Positions 1 through 7,422 of a stretch of DNA of 64,000 nt are shown piece after piece (position 1 is the first letter of the stretch; every line of letters begins with the position of its first letter). The notes under the pieces are model-generated. The model made no database searches. It was not told the DNA's origin and saw only the letters and a list, made by a program, of their open reading frames with translations. The DNA is taken from the NCBI GenBank assembly GCA_020621965.1, contig JAHRYV010000015.1, positions 1 through 64,000 of the forward strand. Direction: 5' to 3'. Made by a program: the position numbers and the translations under genes. The stretch comes from Curvibacter sp. Lineage in GTDB: Bacteria > Pseudomonadota > Gammaproteobacteria > Burkholderiales > Burkholderiaceae_C.

Positions 1-909
1 GACGGCATCGTGCTGATCGACCAGGACAAGTGCCGCGGCTGGCGCATGTGCGTCTCCGGCTGCCCCTACAAGAAGATCTACTACAACTGGCAGTCCGGCA
101 AGGCCGAGAAGTGCATCTTCTGCTACCCGCGCATCGAAGCCGGCCAGCCCACCGTCTGTTCGGAAACCTGCGTGGGCCGCATCCGCTACCTGGGCGTGCT
201 GCTGTATGACGCCGACCGCATCCAGGAAGCCGCCAGCGTGGAGCTCGACCGTGACCTCTACGGCGCCCAGCTCGACATCTTCCTCGACCCGAACGACCCG
301 AAGGTGATTGCGCAGGCCCGGATCGACGGCATTCCCGACGCCTGGATGGAGGCCGCGCGCAAGAGCCCGGTCTACAAGATGGCCGTGGAGTGGAAGGTGG
401 CCCTGCCGCTGCACCCGGAGTACCGCACCCTGCCCATGGTCTGGTACGTGCCGCCGCTGTCGCCCATCACGGCGGCGGCGAACGCCGGCGACATCGGCAT
501 CAATGGCGAGATCCCGGACGTCAAGCAGCTGCGCATCCCGGTCAAGTACCTGGCCAACCTGCTGACCGCCGGCGACACCATGCCGGTGGAACGCGCTCTG
601 GAGCGCATGCTGGCCATGCGCGCCTACCAGCGCGAGAAACACGTCGAAGGCCGTATCAACACCACGGCGCTGCAGCAGGTGCAGATGTCGCAGGCCGAGG
701 TGGAGGAGATGTACCAGATCATGGCCATCGCCAACTACGAGGACCGCTTCGTCATCCCGAGTTCGCACCGCGAGTACGCCGAGAACACCTTCGACATGCG
801 CGGCGGCTGCGGCTTCTCGTTCGGCAACGGCTGCTCGGACGGTGCCAGCGAAGCCAGCCTGTTCGGCGGCTCCAAACGCCGCACCATCCCCATCAAGGCG
901 GAGGTCTGA
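1..909 (+). CDS. narH: Respiratory nitrate reductase beta subunit NarH, 5' partial
   Basis: Electron-transfer subunit of membrane-bound nitrate reductase NarGHI; it carries electrons from the NarI hemes through four Fe-S clusters to NarG on the cytoplasmic face. The reading frame is open from base 1, so the N-terminus (roughly 200 residues of a family usually near 510) lies outside the window. Near the start a ferredoxin-like cluster motif CRGWRMCVSGCP has Trp in place of one Cys, as expected for the 3Fe-4S cluster of NarH. It is followed by CIFC and CSETC cysteine groups. The C-terminus has the alternating Gly/Cys tail (GGCGFSFGNGCSDG) seen in many NarH proteins. It sits 2 bp ahead of narJ, so it belongs to one operon, presumably with narG upstream. 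Confidence 0.96.
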   Translation, partial: DGIVLIDQDKCRGWRMCVSGCPYKKIYYNWQSGKAEKCIFCYPRIEAGQPTVCSETCVGRIRYLGVLLYDADRIQEAASVELDRDLYGAQLDIFLDPNDPKVIAQARIDGIPDAWMEAARKSPVYKMAVEWKVALPLHPEYRTLPMVWYVPPLSPITAAANAGDIGINGEIPDVKQLRIPVKYLANLLTAGDTMPVERALERMLAMRAYQREKHVEGRINTTALQQVQMSQAEVEEMYQIMAIANYEDRFVIPSSHREYAENTFDMRGGCGFSFGNGCSDGASEASLFGGSKRRTIPIKAEV

Positions 910-911
910 TC

Positions 912-1592
912 ATGCCCAACAACGCAACCCTGACCCTGCGCGTGCTGGCCCGCCTGCTGGGCTATCCGGACGCCGAGCTGCGCGCCCATCTGGGCGAGCT
1001 TGGCACCGCGCTGCACAGCGAACGCACGCTGGGCAGTGCCCGCCTGGCCGAGCTCGAAGCCCTGATGCGCAGCCTGGCCGCACGCGACCCGATCGAGGTC
1101 GAGGCCGAGTACGTGCAGCTGTTCGACCGCGGCCGCAGCACCTCGCTGCACCTGTTCGAGCACGTGCACGGTGACAGCCGCGACCGCGGCCCGGCCATGA
1201 TCGACCTGGCCCAGACCTACGAGAAGGCCGGCCTCTATCTGGCCGAAGGCGAGCTGCCCGACTACCTGCCGGTGGTGCTGGAGTTCGTCTCCACGCAACC
1301 GGCCCAGGAAGCGCGCGCCTTCCTCGGCGAGATGGCCCACATCCTCAACGCCATCTTCAGCGCCCTGGTCAAGCACCAGAGCGCCTACGCCAGCGTGCTG
1401 GGCGCCCTGCTGGAGATCGCCGGCGAGCGGGCCCAGGCCGTCAAGGTGGCCGAGGAGCCGCCGCTGGACGAGAGCTGGGAGGAGCCGTTGGCCTTTGACG
1501 GCTGTTCCACGCAAGGCCAGGCCAAGCCGGGTCAGCCCCAGCCGATCCGCATCGTCAGGAATGTTGCGCAGCCCACTGCGCCTGGAGTCTGA
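912..1592 (+). CDS. narJ: Nitrate reductase assembly chaperone NarJ
   Basis: Cytoplasmic TorD/NarJ-family chaperone of 226 residues that binds the NarG N-terminus and assists molybdenum cofactor insertion; it is not part of the mature enzyme. The sequence is all-helical. It shows the family hallmarks LARLLGYPD near the N-terminus, the EYVQLFDRG motif followed by a His-containing LHLFEHVHGDSRDRG segment, and LPDYLPVVLEF. The ATG at 912 lies 2 bp after the narH stop and gives a normal family length. A longer in-frame extension upstream would overlap narH and is not credible. Translation is probably coupled to narH. Confidence 0.96.
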   Translation: MPNNATLTLRVLARLLGYPDAELRAHLGELGTALHSERTLGSARLAELEALMRSLAARDPIEVEAEYVQLFDRGRSTSLHLFEHVHGDSRDRGPAMIDLAQTYEKAGLYLAEGELPDYLPVVLEFVSTQPAQEARAFLGEMAHILNAIFSALVKHQSAYASVLGALLEIAGERAQAVKVAEEPPLDESWEEPLAFDGCSTQGQAKPGQPQPIRIVRNVAQPTAPGV

Positions 1593-1594
1593 TC

Positions 1595-2329
1595 ATGAGC
1601 TACATCAATCAATTCGTTTTCGGGATCTATCCCTATATCTGCCTCACGGTCTTCCTGCTCGGCAGCCTGATCCGCTTCGACCGCGACCAGTACACCTGGA
1701 AGAGCGATTCGTCGCAGCTGCTCAAGGCCGGTCAGCTGCGCCTGGGCAGCAACCTGTTCCACCTGGGCATCCTGTTCCTGTTCTTCGGCCACACGGTGGG
1801 CATGCTGACGCCGCACTTCGTCTACGAGTCCTTCATGACGGCCGGTGCCAAGCAGCTGCTGGCCATGGTCTCGGGCGGCCTGTTCGGTCTGCTGGGCTTC
1901 CTGGGCGTCACGCTGCTGCTGCATCGCCGCCTGACCGAGCCGCGCATCCGCATCACCAGCAAGACCAGCGACATCGTGCTGCTGCTCCTGCTGTGGCTGC
2001 AGTTCGCGCTGGGCCTGGCCACCATCCCGCTGTCGGCCCAGCACCTGGACGGCAGCATGATGATGGTGCTGGCCGAGTGGGCGCAGCGCATCGTCACCTT
2101 GCGCGGCGGCGCCGCCGAGCTGATGCTGCAGGCCGGCTGGGTCTTCAAGGCCCACATGTTCCTGGGCATGAGCATCTTCCTGATCTTCCCCTTCACGCGC
2201 CTGGTGCACGTCTGGAGCGGTTTTGCCGCGGTGGGCTACCTGACGCGCCCCTACCAGGTGGTGCGCAGCCGCCGCCTGAATGTGCCGGCCGGCCACAACC
2301 TGCCGCGCCAGCCCGGCGCCCGCGTCTGA
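1595..2329 (+). CDS. narI: Nitrate reductase gamma subunit NarI (cytochrome b)
   Basis: Integral membrane di-heme cytochrome b of 244 residues that oxidises quinol on the periplasmic side and passes electrons to NarH. Five hydrophobic segments are visible. The expected heme-ligand histidines occur in two pairs: one in NLFHLGILFLFFGHTVG (around residues 52-66) and one in KAHMFLGMS through RLVHVWSG (around residues 188-206). It starts 2 bp after narJ, with translation probably coupled. Length and start agree with the family. The operon as seen is narH-narJ-narI-parvulin. Confidence 0.96.
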   Translation: MSYINQFVFGIYPYICLTVFLLGSLIRFDRDQYTWKSDSSQLLKAGQLRLGSNLFHLGILFLFFGHTVGMLTPHFVYESFMTAGAKQLLAMVSGGLFGLLGFLGVTLLLHRRLTEPRIRITSKTSDIVLLLLLWLQFALGLATIPLSAQHLDGSMMMVLAEWAQRIVTLRGGAAELMLQAGWVFKAHMFLGMSIFLIFPFTRLVHVWSGFAAVGYLTRPYQVVRSRRLNVPAGHNLPRQPGARV

Positions 2330-2339
2330 GGAGACCCGC

Positions 2340-3158
2340 ATGAAGACCCCCTGTTCCACCAGTTGCGGCTGCGCCGGCACCGAGGCCGTCGCTGACGTCG
2401 CCATCGCCCGCGTCAACGGCGTGGCGCTGCACGGCGCCGATGAACACCTGAGCGACGACGAGTTGCGCCAGCGCGCCTGCACCGAGATGCTGCGCCAGGC
2501 CGCGCAGCGCGCCGGCCTGCTGGGCACCAACGACGTCTCCAGCGCCGACGGCGTGCCCAGCGCGGCCGCCAGCCAGGCCATCGAGCAACTGCTCGAACAG
2601 AACGTGCAGGTCCCCGAGCCCTCGGAGGAAGCCTGCCGCCGCCACCACGCCGCCCATGCGGCGCGCTACCGCGTGGGCGAGCGCGCCCACCTGCGGCACA
2701 TCCTGTTTGCCGTCACCCCCGGGGTGGACGTGGTCGCCCTGCGCCAGCGGGCCGAACACGCGCTGCTGGAGGTGCGCAGCCACGACGGCACGGGCGACCC
2801 CTTTGCCGGCGTGGCCCGCCAGCTCTCCAACTGCCCCAGCGGCGCCGAGGGCGGCGAGCTGGGCTGGCTGACGGCGCAGGACTGCGCGCCCGAGTTCGCG
2901 CGCGAGATCTTCGGCCAGACAGACGTGGGCGTGCTGCCGCGCCTGGTGCACAGCCGCTTCGGCCTGCACGTGGTGGACGTGCGCCAGCGCCAGGCCGGCG
3001 CCGACCAGCCCTTCGAGGCCGTGCACGGCGCCGTGGCCATGGCACTGCGCCAGCAGAGTTATGTGACAGCGCTGCGCCAGTACCTGGCGCTGCTGGCCGG
3101 CCAGGCCGAGCTGGAGGGCGTGGCACTGGACGCCGCCGACACACCGCTGGTGCAGTAA
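2340..3158 (+). CDS. Parvulin-type peptidyl-prolyl isomerase (PpiC/NifM-like) of the nar operon
   Basis: Predicted 272-residue proline isomerase. The C-terminal half carries a rotamase (parvulin) domain: RAHLRHILFAV, then GGELGWL, EFAREIF and the terminal SRFGLHVVDV. The N-terminal half resembles the helical SurA/NifM-type region. There is no convincing signal peptide and the start is Cys-rich (CSTSCGCAG), which suggests a cytoplasmic chaperone helping NarGH fold rather than a periplasmic enzyme; this is inference. A GAGGAG ribosome-binding site overlapping the narI stop precedes the ATG. A parvulin gene after narI is a recurrent arrangement in Burkholderiales. Confidence 0.88.
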   Translation: MKTPCSTSCGCAGTEAVADVAIARVNGVALHGADEHLSDDELRQRACTEMLRQAAQRAGLLGTNDVSSADGVPSAAASQAIEQLLEQNVQVPEPSEEACRRHHAAHAARYRVGERAHLRHILFAVTPGVDVVALRQRAEHALLEVRSHDGTGDPFAGVARQLSNCPSGAEGGELGWLTAQDCAPEFAREIFGQTDVGVLPRLVHSRFGLHVVDVRQRQAGADQPFEAVHGAVAMALRQQSYVTALRQYLALLAGQAELEGVALDAADTPLVQ

Positions 3159-3162
3159 TGGC

Positions 3163-3375
3163 ACACCCCCAGGCTGCGCGCACTGCGTGTCGCTCCATGC
3201 CCGGCGCCTATGCCAGAGGCTCAGGCTCGTCGGCCTGTCCGGGCCTGCGCAGGCAGGCCCGGAGCCGCAGGCCTCAGCCCCTTGCAGGGGGCAACGCCAG
3301 CGGCCCGGCAAAGCCGGTTCCGCGGCGTTCCCGGGTTGGGCCACTTCACGCGAAGCATCCTGGCGTAAGCCGGCC
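3163..3375. repeat. Intergenic repeat-like element with nested hairpins
   Basis: Non-coding GC-rich stretch between the nar operon and the carbonic anhydrase. It begins CCCCCAGGCTGCGCGCACTG and continues to GGTTCCGCGGCGTTC, a composition I associate with dispersed intergenic repeats in Comamonadaceae genomes (recognition from memory, not a search). It contains a perfect 10-bp stem with GCAG loop at 3239-3262 (CCGGGCCTGC/GCAGGCCCGG) and a smaller CCCC-TTGCA-GGGG hairpin. These may end nar transcription although no T-run follows. Frames open across it have no protein-like features. Confidence 0.55.
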
Positions 3376-3399
3376 AATCTAACCCGGACACATCCATTT

Positions 3400-4107
3400 A
3401 TGCCCGACGAACTGCTGGAGCGTCTGCGGCGCTTTCACGACCAGACCTTTCCCGGCATCCAGGACCAGTTCCAGGATCTGGTGGAACGCGGCCAGCACCC
3501 GACCATCCTCTTCATCGGCTGCTCGGATTCGCGCCTGGTGCCCTATCTGCTGACCGGCACCGGGCCGGGTGATCTCTTCATCGTGCGCAACGTGGGCGCC
3601 TTCGTGCCGCCCTACGACGGCTCGGCGGGTTACCACGGCACGGCCGCCGCCATCGAGTTCGCCGTGCTCAATCTGCAGGTCTCGCGCATCGTCATCTGCG
3701 GCCACAGCCATTGCGGCGGCATCCGCGCCCTGTACGAGGGTGCGCCGCCCCACGCCATCAACCTGTCGGCCTGGCTGGAGCTGGGCCGCGAGGCGGCCCT
3801 GCCGGTGCAGGTGTCCCCGGAAGCCTTGCGCCGCACCGAGCAGCGCGCGGTGATCCTGCAGCTGGAGCGCCTGATGGGCTACCCCATGGTGCGCGAGCGT
3901 GTGGAGCAGGGCAAGATGGTGTTGCATGGCTGGCACTACGTGATCGAAGAAGGCGAGGTGCATGTGTTCGACGTCAAGAGCGGTGAGTTCGTGCCCGCCT
4001 CCACCGCCACCCACAGCGGCACCGGCCCCTACGCCGACGGCGACACCGACAACATGGCCAGCCCGCTGTTCAACGAAATCGACGCCAGCTACGCCCGCCG
4101 ACGCTGA
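3400..4107 (+). CDS. Beta-class carbonic anhydrase
   Basis: Zinc enzyme of 235 residues interconverting CO2 and bicarbonate in the cytoplasm. The canonical active site is complete: Cys41-Ser-Asp43-Ser-Arg45 (zinc ligand plus the Asp-Arg dyad) and His102-x2-Cys105 in GHSHCGG. Length and the IVRNVGAFVPP and GTAAAIEFAV motifs fit the plant/bacterial beta family. The ATG at 3400 starts a typical N-terminus (MPDELLERLRRFHDQTF). The longer upstream frame would run into the intergenic repeat and was not used. It stands alone after the nar operon. Confidence 0.94.
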   Translation: MPDELLERLRRFHDQTFPGIQDQFQDLVERGQHPTILFIGCSDSRLVPYLLTGTGPGDLFIVRNVGAFVPPYDGSAGYHGTAAAIEFAVLNLQVSRIVICGHSHCGGIRALYEGAPPHAINLSAWLELGREAALPVQVSPEALRRTEQRAVILQLERLMGYPMVRERVEQGKMVLHGWHYVIEEGEVHVFDVKSGEFVPASTATHSGTGPYADGDTDNMASPLFNEIDASYARRR

Positions 4108-4158
4108 ATCGGCGCCCCGGCACCGCCCCGCCGGGTGCCCGCCCCGGCCTGGGTAAAC

Positions 4159-4201
4159 CTTGACCCAGCGCAAGACACCGCGCCCGGGGGCCCCCTAGAC
4201 T
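4159..4201 (+). promoter_or_regulatory. FNR/DNR-type box with class II promoter geometry
   Basis: An imperfect palindrome CTTGAC-CCAG-CGCAAG (4159-4174) resembles the FNR/DNR/NnrR half-site arrangement TTGAT-N4-ATCAA, matching 7 of 10 conserved positions. A -10-like TAGACT lies at 4196-4201. A start near 4208 would put the palindrome centre (4166.5) at about -41.5, the position of class II FNR-family activation. No -35 hexamer is evident, as expected for an activated promoter. The likely targets are the nitronate monooxygenase-like gene and nnrS. Which regulator binds is not decidable from sequence. Confidence 0.5.
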
Positions 4202-4250
4202 GGCCCATAGTCTTGGGGGACGGCAGGTCCCCGCCTGCCTGGAACCCCAC

Positions 4251-5474
4251 ATGAATGCTGCTCTCCCCTTCCCCTTCATCCCCGCTGACAGCACCTCGTG
4301 GCTGGCGCGCAGCGGCCTGCGTCCGCTGACCCTGGCTGGCCGCAGCCTGCTGCCCCTGGTGCAGGGCGGCATGGGCATCGGCGTCTCGGCGCACCGGCTG
4401 GCCGGCAGCGTGGCCGCGCTCGGCGGGGTCGGCACCCTGTCCTCGGTCGACCTGCGCCGGCACCACCCCGATCTGATGGAAGCCACCGGCCACCTGGAAG
4501 CCGGCGAGGATGCCAAGGTGGCCATCGACGCGGCCAACCTGGAAGCGCTGCGGCGCGAGATCCGTGCCGCGCGCGACCTGTCCCAGGGCATGGGCTTGCT
4601 GGCCGTCAACGTCATGCGTGCCGTCACCGAGTACGCCCACTCCATCACCGCTGCGCTGGAAGCCGGCATCGACGCCGTGGTGGTGGGCGCGGGCCTGCCG
4701 CTGGACCTGCCCGACCTGGCGCAAGACCACCCCAAGGCCGCGCTCATCCCCATCCTGTCCGACGCCCGTGGCGTGCAGCTGCTGGTGAAGAAGTGGGAGC
4801 GCAAGAAGCGCCTGCCCGACGCCATCGTCATCGAACACCCGCGCCTGGCCGGCGGCCACCTGGGTGCGGCGAAGATAAGCGACCTGAACGATCCGCGCTT
4901 CGACTTCGAGAACGTGATCCCGCAATCACGCGAGTTCCTCAAGTCCGCCGGCATCGAGCGGGACATCCCGCTCATCGCCGCCGGCGGCATCCGCAGCTGT
5001 GAGGACATCGCCCGCCTGCAGTCGCTGGGCGCGGCCGGCGCGCAACTGGGCACACCCTTTGCCGTCACGACGGAAAGCGACGCCCATCCCGAATTCAAGC
5101 GCGTGCTGGCCGAGGCCAAACCCGAGGATCTGGTGGAGTTCACCAGCGTGGCCGGCCTGCCCGCGCGCGCCGTGGCCACCCCCTGGCTGCGCGCCTACCT
5201 CAAGATCGAAAGCAAGCTGCAGGCCGTGGTGCACCACAAGGCGCGCTGCACCAAGAGCTTCGACTGCCTGGCCCAGTGCGGCCTGCGCGACGGCCTGGCC
5301 GGCTGGGGCCAGTTCTGCATCGACAACCAGCTTGCCGCCGCCCTGCGCGGCGATGTCAAGAAAGGCCTGTTCTTCAGCGGCGTCGGGGCCCTGCCCTTCG
5401 GCGCCCAGATCCGCGGCGTGCGCGATCTCGTGGAACGGCTGCTCACGCGCCAGGAGGCGCTGGTGCCGGCCTGA
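4251..5474 (+). CDS. Nitronate monooxygenase-family FMN oxidoreductase (NPD/2-nitropropane dioxygenase-like)
   Basis: Cytoplasmic TIM-barrel flavoprotein of 407 residues. Family features are VQGGMGIGVSAHRLAG near the N-terminus, the central AVNVMRAV and VVVGAGLPLDLP strands, the phosphate-binding IAAGGIRSCEDI and GAAGAQLGTPF, and a C-terminal extension with several Cys (KARCTKSFDCLAQCGLRDG). That Cys-containing tail separates it from classical class I nitronate monooxygenases and recalls the larger oxidoreductase subgroup. The substrate is therefore not certain. The FNR/DNR-like promoter in front and nnrS 15 bp behind suggest a role in anaerobic or nitrogen-oxide metabolism. Confidence 0.82.
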   Translation: MNAALPFPFIPADSTSWLARSGLRPLTLAGRSLLPLVQGGMGIGVSAHRLAGSVAALGGVGTLSSVDLRRHHPDLMEATGHLEAGEDAKVAIDAANLEALRREIRAARDLSQGMGLLAVNVMRAVTEYAHSITAALEAGIDAVVVGAGLPLDLPDLAQDHPKAALIPILSDARGVQLLVKKWERKKRLPDAIVIEHPRLAGGHLGAAKISDLNDPRFDFENVIPQSREFLKSAGIERDIPLIAAGGIRSCEDIARLQSLGAAGAQLGTPFAVTTESDAHPEFKRVLAEAKPEDLVEFTSVAGLPARAVATPWLRAYLKIESKLQAVVHHKARCTKSFDCLAQCGLRDGLAGWGQFCIDNQLAAALRGDVKKGLFFSGVGALPFGAQIRGVRDLVERLLTRQEALVPA

Positions 5475-5489
5475 GGACCCCGGGGCGCC

Positions 5490-6797
5490 GTGAAACAGAT
5501 CCCGATCCGCCCGCAAGCCGGGCCCACACGCCGCCCCCCACCGCCAGCCGACATGCGCTGGCGTGCCGCCTGGCTGCTGGTCGCGCCACACCGCCTCGGT
5601 TTCTTCGCCGCCGCCTTGATGCTGACCGTCAGCGCGCTATGGTGGTGCACCGTGCTGCTGATGCGCGCCTGGGGCGCCACGCCCGCCTGGGCCGTGCCGG
5701 CGCCGGCCGCGCACGCCCTGCTCATGAGCCAGGGTTTCATGCCGCTGTTCATGGCCGGCTTCCTCTACACCGCCGGCCCCAAGTGGCTGGGCCTGGGCGA
5801 GGTGCCGGCGCGCCGCCTGCTCGTGCCCATCGCGCTCATGCTGCTGGGCTGGGCCCTGACCATCCCCGGCTTTCATTGGCACCCGCTGCTGGCCGCCGCC
5901 GGCTGCGCCCTGGTGGCCACCGGCTGGAGCCGCCTGAGCTGGAGCTTCCTGCGCCTGGTGCGCCGCAGCCGCATGGACGACCGCCTGCACCCGGCGGTGG
6001 TCGCTGTCGCCTGCGGGGTCGGCGCCCTGGCGCTGTGGCTGGCCACGGCCGCGCTGGCCTTCGAGGTCGAGCCGCTGCTGCGCACCGCCAACCAGCTGGC
6101 GATCTGGGGTTTTGCCGCCAGCGTGTTCGCCACCGTCTCGCACCGCATGATCCCCTTCTTCTCCGCCAGCGCCGTGCCCCGGCTCGATGCCTGGCGCCCG
6201 CTGTGGCTGTTGTGGTTGCTGCTGGGCCTGCTGTGGTTCGAGTTGCTGGCGGCGCTGGCCGAGCCCTGGTGGTGGCCGCTGCCCGGCGCGGTGCGCTGGC
6301 TGCAGGTGGTGGTGGAGATCCCCGCCAGCATGCTGCTGCTCTGGCTGGCCGTGCGCTGGGGCCTGGTGCAAAGCCTGAAGATCCGGCTGCTGGCCATGCT
6401 GCACGGCGGCTTCTTCTGGCTCGGCCTGGCCTTTGCGCTCAATGCGGCCTCGCACGCACTGATGGCGCTCAGCGGCAACGAACTCTCGCTGGGCCTGGCG
6501 CCGCTGCACGCCCTGACCATGGGCTACCTGGGCGCCACCCTGATCGCCATGGCCACGCGCGTGAGCAGCGGCCACGGCGGTCGGCCGCTGGCGGCCGACA
6601 ACACGGCCTGGGCGCTCTACTGGGTGCTGCAGGCCGCCGTGCTGCTGCGTGTGCTGGCCGCGCTGTGGACGGCGGGTGCCGCGGCCACGGCCCTGACTTT
6701 GCTGGCCGTGCTGGCCTGGTCGGTGGCCACCGTGGGCTGGGCGCTGCGTTACGGCGGCTGGTACGGCCGCCCGCGCATCGACGGCCGGCCGGGCTGA
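5490..6797 (+). CDS. nnrS: NnrS family heme/copper membrane protein, copy 1
   Basis: Polytopic inner-membrane protein of 435 residues with about 12 hydrophobic segments. NnrS signatures are present: FMAGFLYTAGPKWL near the N-terminus, VSHRMIPFFSASAVP in the middle and LHALTMGYLGATLIAMATRV towards the end, followed by GHGGRPL. NnrS proteins accompany denitrification genes and relieve nitrosative stress. The GTG at 5490 gives the full frame; an ATG 21 codons later (5553) is a reasonable alternative because the first residues are Pro-rich and precede the first helix. It lies 15 bp after the previous gene, probably co-transcribed. A second copy is at 42800-44026. Confidence 0.92.
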   Translation: MKQIPIRPQAGPTRRPPPPADMRWRAAWLLVAPHRLGFFAAALMLTVSALWWCTVLLMRAWGATPAWAVPAPAAHALLMSQGFMPLFMAGFLYTAGPKWLGLGEVPARRLLVPIALMLLGWALTIPGFHWHPLLAAAGCALVATGWSRLSWSFLRLVRRSRMDDRLHPAVVAVACGVGALALWLATAALAFEVEPLLRTANQLAIWGFAASVFATVSHRMIPFFSASAVPRLDAWRPLWLLWLLLGLLWFELLAALAEPWWWPLPGAVRWLQVVVEIPASMLLLWLAVRWGLVQSLKIRLLAMLHGGFFWLGLAFALNAASHALMALSGNELSLGLAPLHALTMGYLGATLIAMATRVSSGHGGRPLAADNTAWALYWVLQAAVLLRVLAALWTAGAAATALTLLAVLAWSVATVGWALRYGGWYGRPRIDGRPG

Positions 6798-6834
6798 GCC
6801 GGCCCAACCGGCGGGCCCAGCGCCCCGCTGATCC

Positions 6835-7341
6835 TCAATAGCCCTTGCTGAACGAGGTCCCCTTGCATTTGGGGCAGGGCGGCACATGCCCCGTGGCCTT
6901 CAGATGCACCTGCTGGCCGCAGGCCTGGCAGGTCAGGGTGCCGGCCGTGGTCATCTCGCCCGTCTTGTAGCTGAGCTGGCGCCGGGTCTTGTTGCTGAGC
7001 GTGTGCAACGCCTGGCTGGTCAGCTCCAGCGCCTGGGCGATGGAGGCCAGCGCCCCCGCGCCCAGCCGGGCCGGGTTCAGACGCTCACGCGCCTCTTCGC
7101 CCAGGTGCTGGGCATCGGCGATGGTCTGCTCCAGATCGCGCTCGAGGTACTGCTTGAGTTCCTGGCCCTGCTCCGTGCTGAACTCGCCGAGCGCGCTCAA
7201 CTGCTGCTCGGCCTGGTCCAGGGCCACCACCATGGCCTCGCGGCCACGCTCCCGCCCCGCCAGATAGAGTTCGATGAACTTGTCGGCCAGCCTGTCGTAC
7301 TGGCTGGCCCGCCGGTTCTGGTCCTGCTCGCTTTTGTCCAT
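6835..7341 (-). CDS. Zinc ribbon-containing protein (DUF1451/YbeL-like)
   Basis: Predicted 168-residue cytoplasmic protein: a long charged helical N-terminus, then a C-terminal zinc ribbon CQACG...CPKCKG. Organisation and length fit the DUF1451 family (E. coli YbeL), whose function is unknown. The start at 7341 (MDKSEQ) is chosen because an AGGAGG ribosome-binding site sits just upstream; a Met 11 codons earlier lacks one. The gene converges with nnrS and is followed upstream by the peptidase-hydrolase gene on the same strand. Confidence 0.82.
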   Translation of the reverse strand: MDKSEQDQNRRASQYDRLADKFIELYLAGRERGREAMVVALDQAEQQLSALGEFSTEQGQELKQYLERDLEQTIADAQHLGEEARERLNPARLGAGALASIAQALELTSQALHTLSNKTRRQLSYKTGEMTTAGTLTCQACGQQVHLKATGHVPPCPKCKGTSFSKGY

Positions 7342-7422
7342 GGTGTCCTCCTGTCGACACGGCATAAGGGGCAATGCCGCACTGCCTTGCGCCCCGGCGC
7401 CGCAGCGCCACGGCCGCTGCGC

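Noticed and set aside
3158-3399. Open frames between the parvulin gene and the carbonic anhydrase
   Set aside because: They cross the repeat with its nested hairpins and give Pro/Arg/Gly-rich translations; the carbonic anhydrase has a natural ATG at 3400.
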